Source: CAYGZQ01 sp964354375 [NCBI: uncultured Planctomycetota bacterium] (GTDB lineage Bacteria > JAJVIF01 > JAPKYR01). From it: 25,313 nt of DNA. The first letter of the stretch is position 1, and each line of letters starts with the position of its first letter. Under the pieces are notes generated by a model. That model had not been told where the DNA came from. It ran no database searches and was given only the letters and a program-made list of their open reading frames with translations. The position numbers were made by a program, and so were the translations under genes. Where the stretch lies: the NCBI GenBank assembly GCA_964354375.1, contig CAYGZQ010000046.1, positions 1-25,313 on the forward strand, read 5' to 3'. Below are positions 23,194-25,313 of the stretch, piece by piece.

Positions 23194-24738
23194 TCAGAGT
23201 TCACCATACATCTTCGCGAGCTCATCGAGCAAACGCGGATTGGCGAGAACCTTTTTCAATGCCGCGCCAAGCCTCGTGGCGCCATCGATGATTTCCCCCT
23301 CCTCAAGAAGGCTCCAGCTCAAACGGAAACCTGAGGCGTCCTGCTTGCGCGGCCAGAAAAAGTTCGCCACGGCGAACTCGGCGCCACGCTCGCGGCAGTA
23401 ATGATATAACGCAAGCGATTTGATCTTCTTCGGAAGGTCCACCCACAGGCTGAAACCGCCCTGCGGCTTCGTCCATGTCAGGTCCTTCGGAAATGTGTCC
23501 TCCATCGTTTCAATCAGCGCATCCCGTCTCGACTTGTAGATGCGCTTCGTGCGTCTCAGATGCTTGTCGAGGTAGCCCTTAAGTATGAACTCGTGCATTA
23601 TGACCTGAAGGAAGAAACTGTCGCCCCGATCGCATCCCCGCTTCATCCTAACAAGCGGCACGGCAAGATCGCTGGGAAGAGTCACCCACGCGAGCCTGAG
23701 GCCGGGGAGGAATATTTTCGAGAAACTCCCGAGTCGAACAACATTGCCGGTGGTATCCAGGCTTTTCAGGCTGGGAACTTCCGAACCGTCGTACCTAAGG
23801 TCCTGCGCGTAATCATCCTCGATGACCGGCAACTGATGCTTGACCGCGATTTCCAGGAGCTTTTTTCTCCGGTCTATCGCCATGACCGTGCCGGTCGGGT
23901 TGTGGAACGTCGGGATGGTGACGATCGCGCCGATCTTCTCACGCTTAAGGATGGCTTCGATCTTGTCGACCTGCATACCGTCGGAATCGACCGGCACGCC
24001 GACATACGGAATGCGCCGGGCAATGAGAAGATTAAGGATCGCGGCGTAGGTCGGCATTTCGACCAGCACCGCAAGTCCGGGCCTCAGGAGAACATTGATC
24101 AGGAGGTTAAGTCCCTGCTGGAATCCTGAGACGATAACGACATCGTTCTGCCCGGGAGCCATCGCGACCCCCGACAGCGCTTCCTTCTGCTCGATATGCT
24201 CGATCAGAGGCTGGTACCCCTGCGGGTGACCGTAATCAAAGAAAAACGCTTTCGGGTCCCAGAGAAGCTGCTGCGTGATCTGCTTGATCTGCTCGAACGG
24301 AAAAAGCCGGCTGTCCGGCAGAGCCTTGATGAAGCTGATGGGCGCTTCGGGTTGCTGTGTCGCCTTACGCTGAGGGGGTAGAGAGAAAAAGTCGCCGGGG
24401 ATCTGGTACCCCGACCAGTCCATGCTCTTTTTGTGGGAGGTCTTTCGCTGCTCCGACCGTGAAGGCAAGGCCGGCTCGCCGGATATCCCGGCGAGCGCGG
24501 AACGATCTACGACAAATGTTCCCGATTGTGGTCTTGTTTCGAGGTAGTTGTCGGCGATGAGTTCCTGGAAGGCGATCAGGATGGTCTTACGGCTGACGCC
24601 CAGTTTCTCAGCCATTTCTCGGGTCGAAGGGAGGCGGGTACCGGCTGCGAGGAGGCCTGCATCGATAAGGCGGCGAACTTCGGCAACGATTTGCCGGTAG
24701 AGGGGGACAGGGGCATTCTTGTCGATCTGGATGTGCAT
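23194..24738 (-). CDS. MocR/PdxR-family transcriptional regulator (GntR wHTH plus aminotransferase-like domain)
   Basis: This is a 514-residue regulator of the usual MocR length. The N-terminal GntR-type winged helix (about 5-78) shows VPLYRQIVAEVRRLI, GTRLPSTREMAEKLGVSRKT and the wing ending SGTFV. A linker (80-130) leads to a class I aminotransferase-like domain: FHNPTG (278-283), IEDDYAQDLRY (306-316) and SFSK with the PLP lysine at about 341, then PGLRLAW. The PLP-binding residues appear intact, so it probably senses pyridoxal phosphate or an amino compound and controls a nearby gene. MocR proteins often regulate an adjacent divergent gene, but here only non-coding DNA lies upstream within the window. 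ATG at 24738 is supported by homology, and the duplicate copy upstream has lost this codon. Confidence 0.92.
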   Translation of the reverse strand: MHIQIDKNAPVPLYRQIVAEVRRLIDAGLLAAGTRLPSTREMAEKLGVSRKTILIAFQELIADNYLETRPQSGTFVVDRSALAGISGEPALPSRSEQRKTSHKKSMDWSGYQIPGDFFSLPPQRKATQQPEAPISFIKALPDSRLFPFEQIKQITQQLLWDPKAFFFDYGHPQGYQPLIEHIEQKEALSGVAMAPGQNDVVIVSGFQQGLNLLINVLLRPGLAVLVEMPTYAAILNLLIARRIPYVGVPVDSDGMQVDKIEAILKREKIGAIVTIPTFHNPTGTVMAIDRRKKLLEIAVKHQLPVIEDDYAQDLRYDGSEVPSLKSLDTTGNVVRLGSFSKIFLPGLRLAWVTLPSDLAVPLVRMKRGCDRGDSFFLQVIMHEFILKGYLDKHLRRTKRIYKSRRDALIETMEDTFPKDLTWTKPQGGFSLWVDLPKKIKSLALYHYCRERGAEFAVANFFWPRKQDASGFRLSWSLLEEGEIIDGATRLGAALKKVLANPRLLDELAKMYGEL

Positions 24739-24780
24739 CCCGTACCCGCGCTCCCTAACTGCCCGAAAAATCTATACACA
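24629..24780. repeat. Direct repeat copy A (5' end of the MocR gene)
   Basis: This ~152-bp segment covers the first ~37 codons of the intact MocR gene and ~42 bases upstream. It is repeated at 24827-24979 in the same orientation, about nine-tenths identical by eye, with a one-base length difference near the start codon. Confidence 0.85.
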
Positions 24781-24978
24781 ATTTGAGACTTTCCTGTTGA
24801 CAAAGATTTTGAAGTTCTCGGGAGAGGGGAGGCGGGTACCGGTTGCGAGGAGGCCTGCATCGATAAGGCGGCGAACTTTGGCAACGATTTGCCGGTAGAG
24901 GGGGACAGGGGCATTCTTGTCGATCTGGATGTGCTTCCTGTACCCGCGACTCCCCAACTGCCCGAAAATTCCATACAT
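24772..24978 (-). pseudogene. Truncated duplicate of the MocR 5' end
   Basis: The frame encodes HIQIDKNAPVPLYRQIVAKV and on to GTRLPS, the same as the start of the intact regulator, then changes to unrelated sequence (ENFKIFVNRK) and stops. The equivalent of the real start codon is AAG instead of ATG, and a single-base insertion has shifted the upstream frame. It encodes only part of a winged helix (no recognition helix and no aminotransferase domain), so it is a relic rather than a gene, unless the small frame from ATG 24978 is used. Confidence 0.75.
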
Positions 24979-24979
24979 A
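24827..24979. repeat. Direct repeat copy B (degenerate)
   Basis: This second copy of the segment at 24629-24780 is separated from the first by 46 AT-richer bases (24781-24826). Its left boundary is sharp, inside codon ~37 of the regulator, and its right boundary fades near the ATACATAA stretch, which fits an old partial tandem duplication upstream of the regulator. Confidence 0.85.
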
Positions 24980-25185
24980 ATCTACTACCCCGCAAGCAGA
25001 TTGAAAACATCCAATTCGAGGCCAGTTTTAGGTAACCAGTTCAAGACCTGAATTCGCATTCGGACCGACCCGTTCGCCTTCTGGTCCCCTCCCCATTATG
25101 CAATATTTCGACCGAGGGTGCACCGGCTTAAGAGAGATCACACGCCGCGACTTGCATCTATGCCGTTAAGTCTAGCTATCAATTA
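24980..25185. other. Non-coding stretch with no recognisable content
   Basis: I see no supported gene, RNA, hairpin terminator or clear promoter here. It lies between the relic MocR copy and the direct repeats at the window edge. Confidence 0.5.
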
Positions 25186-25313
25186 TATTCCTCTTCTCTT
25201 CTTGGTGCTCTTGGTGCCCTTCGTGCCTTCGTGGTTACTCTTCATTTGATGCCCTCGGTATTCCTCTTCTCTTCTTGGTGCTCTTGGTGCCCTTCGTGCC
25301 TTCGTGGTTACTC
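25186..25313. repeat. Pair of identical 55-bp direct repeats
   Basis: The 55 bases at 25186-25240 recur without change at 25259-25313, separated by 18 bases (period 73). On the minus strand each unit reads as short sub-repeats (CACGAAGG twice, then GCACCAAG twice). The second copy reaches the window edge, so the array may continue. It is not coding in any convincing frame. Confidence 0.9.

Noticed and set aside
24576-25010. Minus-strand frame crossing both copies of the MocR repeat
   Set aside because: It reads the regulator out of frame; its internal repetition only reflects the DNA duplication.
25186-25313. CRISPR array
   Set aside because: There are only two 55-bp units with an 18-base spacer, the units have internal sub-repeats, and no cas gene is nearby.

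Overview
The window looks like chromosomal DNA from a diderm (Gram-negative-type) bacterium, probably an uncultivated lineage. Pointers are an MlaE-type lipid-transport permease, several Sec/lipobox-bearing lipoproteins, GC-rich coding sequence, heavy use of TTG and GTG starts, and intergenic hairpin and direct repeats. No rRNA or tRNA is visible and I cannot name the phylum from this sequence.

Layout. (1) 1-299, plus strand: the 3' end of an mlaE-like permease gene. (2) 374-18075, minus strand: twelve tightly packed genes that look like one operon, read from 18075 down to 374. In transcription order they encode a PKD/transmembrane/coiled-coil lipoprotein, a soluble coiled-coil protein, a membrane coiled-coil protein with a GrpE-like C-terminus, a zinc-ribbon/beta-propeller-like protein, three related vWA-like plus PKD-like exported proteins, a small three-helix membrane protein, a 1161-residue tubulin-superfamily protein with a C-terminal zinc ribbon, a cytosolic helical protein with a GrpE-like C-terminus, a large helical protein with two GrpE-like segments, and a two-helix membrane coiled-coil protein. 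(3) 18228-21110, plus strand, divergent: a large Hsp70-like ATPase with an N-terminal zinc ribbon and beta-sandwich region. It is separated from the operon by a short region with plausible back-to-back promoters and ends at a strong intrinsic terminator. (4) 21218-24738, minus strand: a DUF5666-type lipoprotein and a MocR/PdxR-family regulator, followed upstream by a degraded duplicate of the regulator's 5' end. (5) 24980-25313: non-coding, with two copies of a 55-bp direct repeat.

Main interpretation. The operon plus the divergent Hsp70 gene look like one multi-component machine. An Hsp70-type ATPase is encoded beside three proteins whose ends resemble the GrpE nucleotide-exchange beta-domain, a tubulin-like GTPase with recognisable nucleotide and T7-like loops, and a set of envelope proteins that place vWA/PKD modules outside and coiled coils inside the membrane. 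A tubulin-like family linked to vWA proteins and proposed to remodel membranes was described by Makarova and Koonin. The combination with a dedicated Hsp70 and several GrpE-like partners is, as far as I know, not a described system. Its function is inference: an envelope-spanning, chaperone-controlled cytoskeletal or membrane-remodelling complex is the best guess, and a conflict/defence role is possible.
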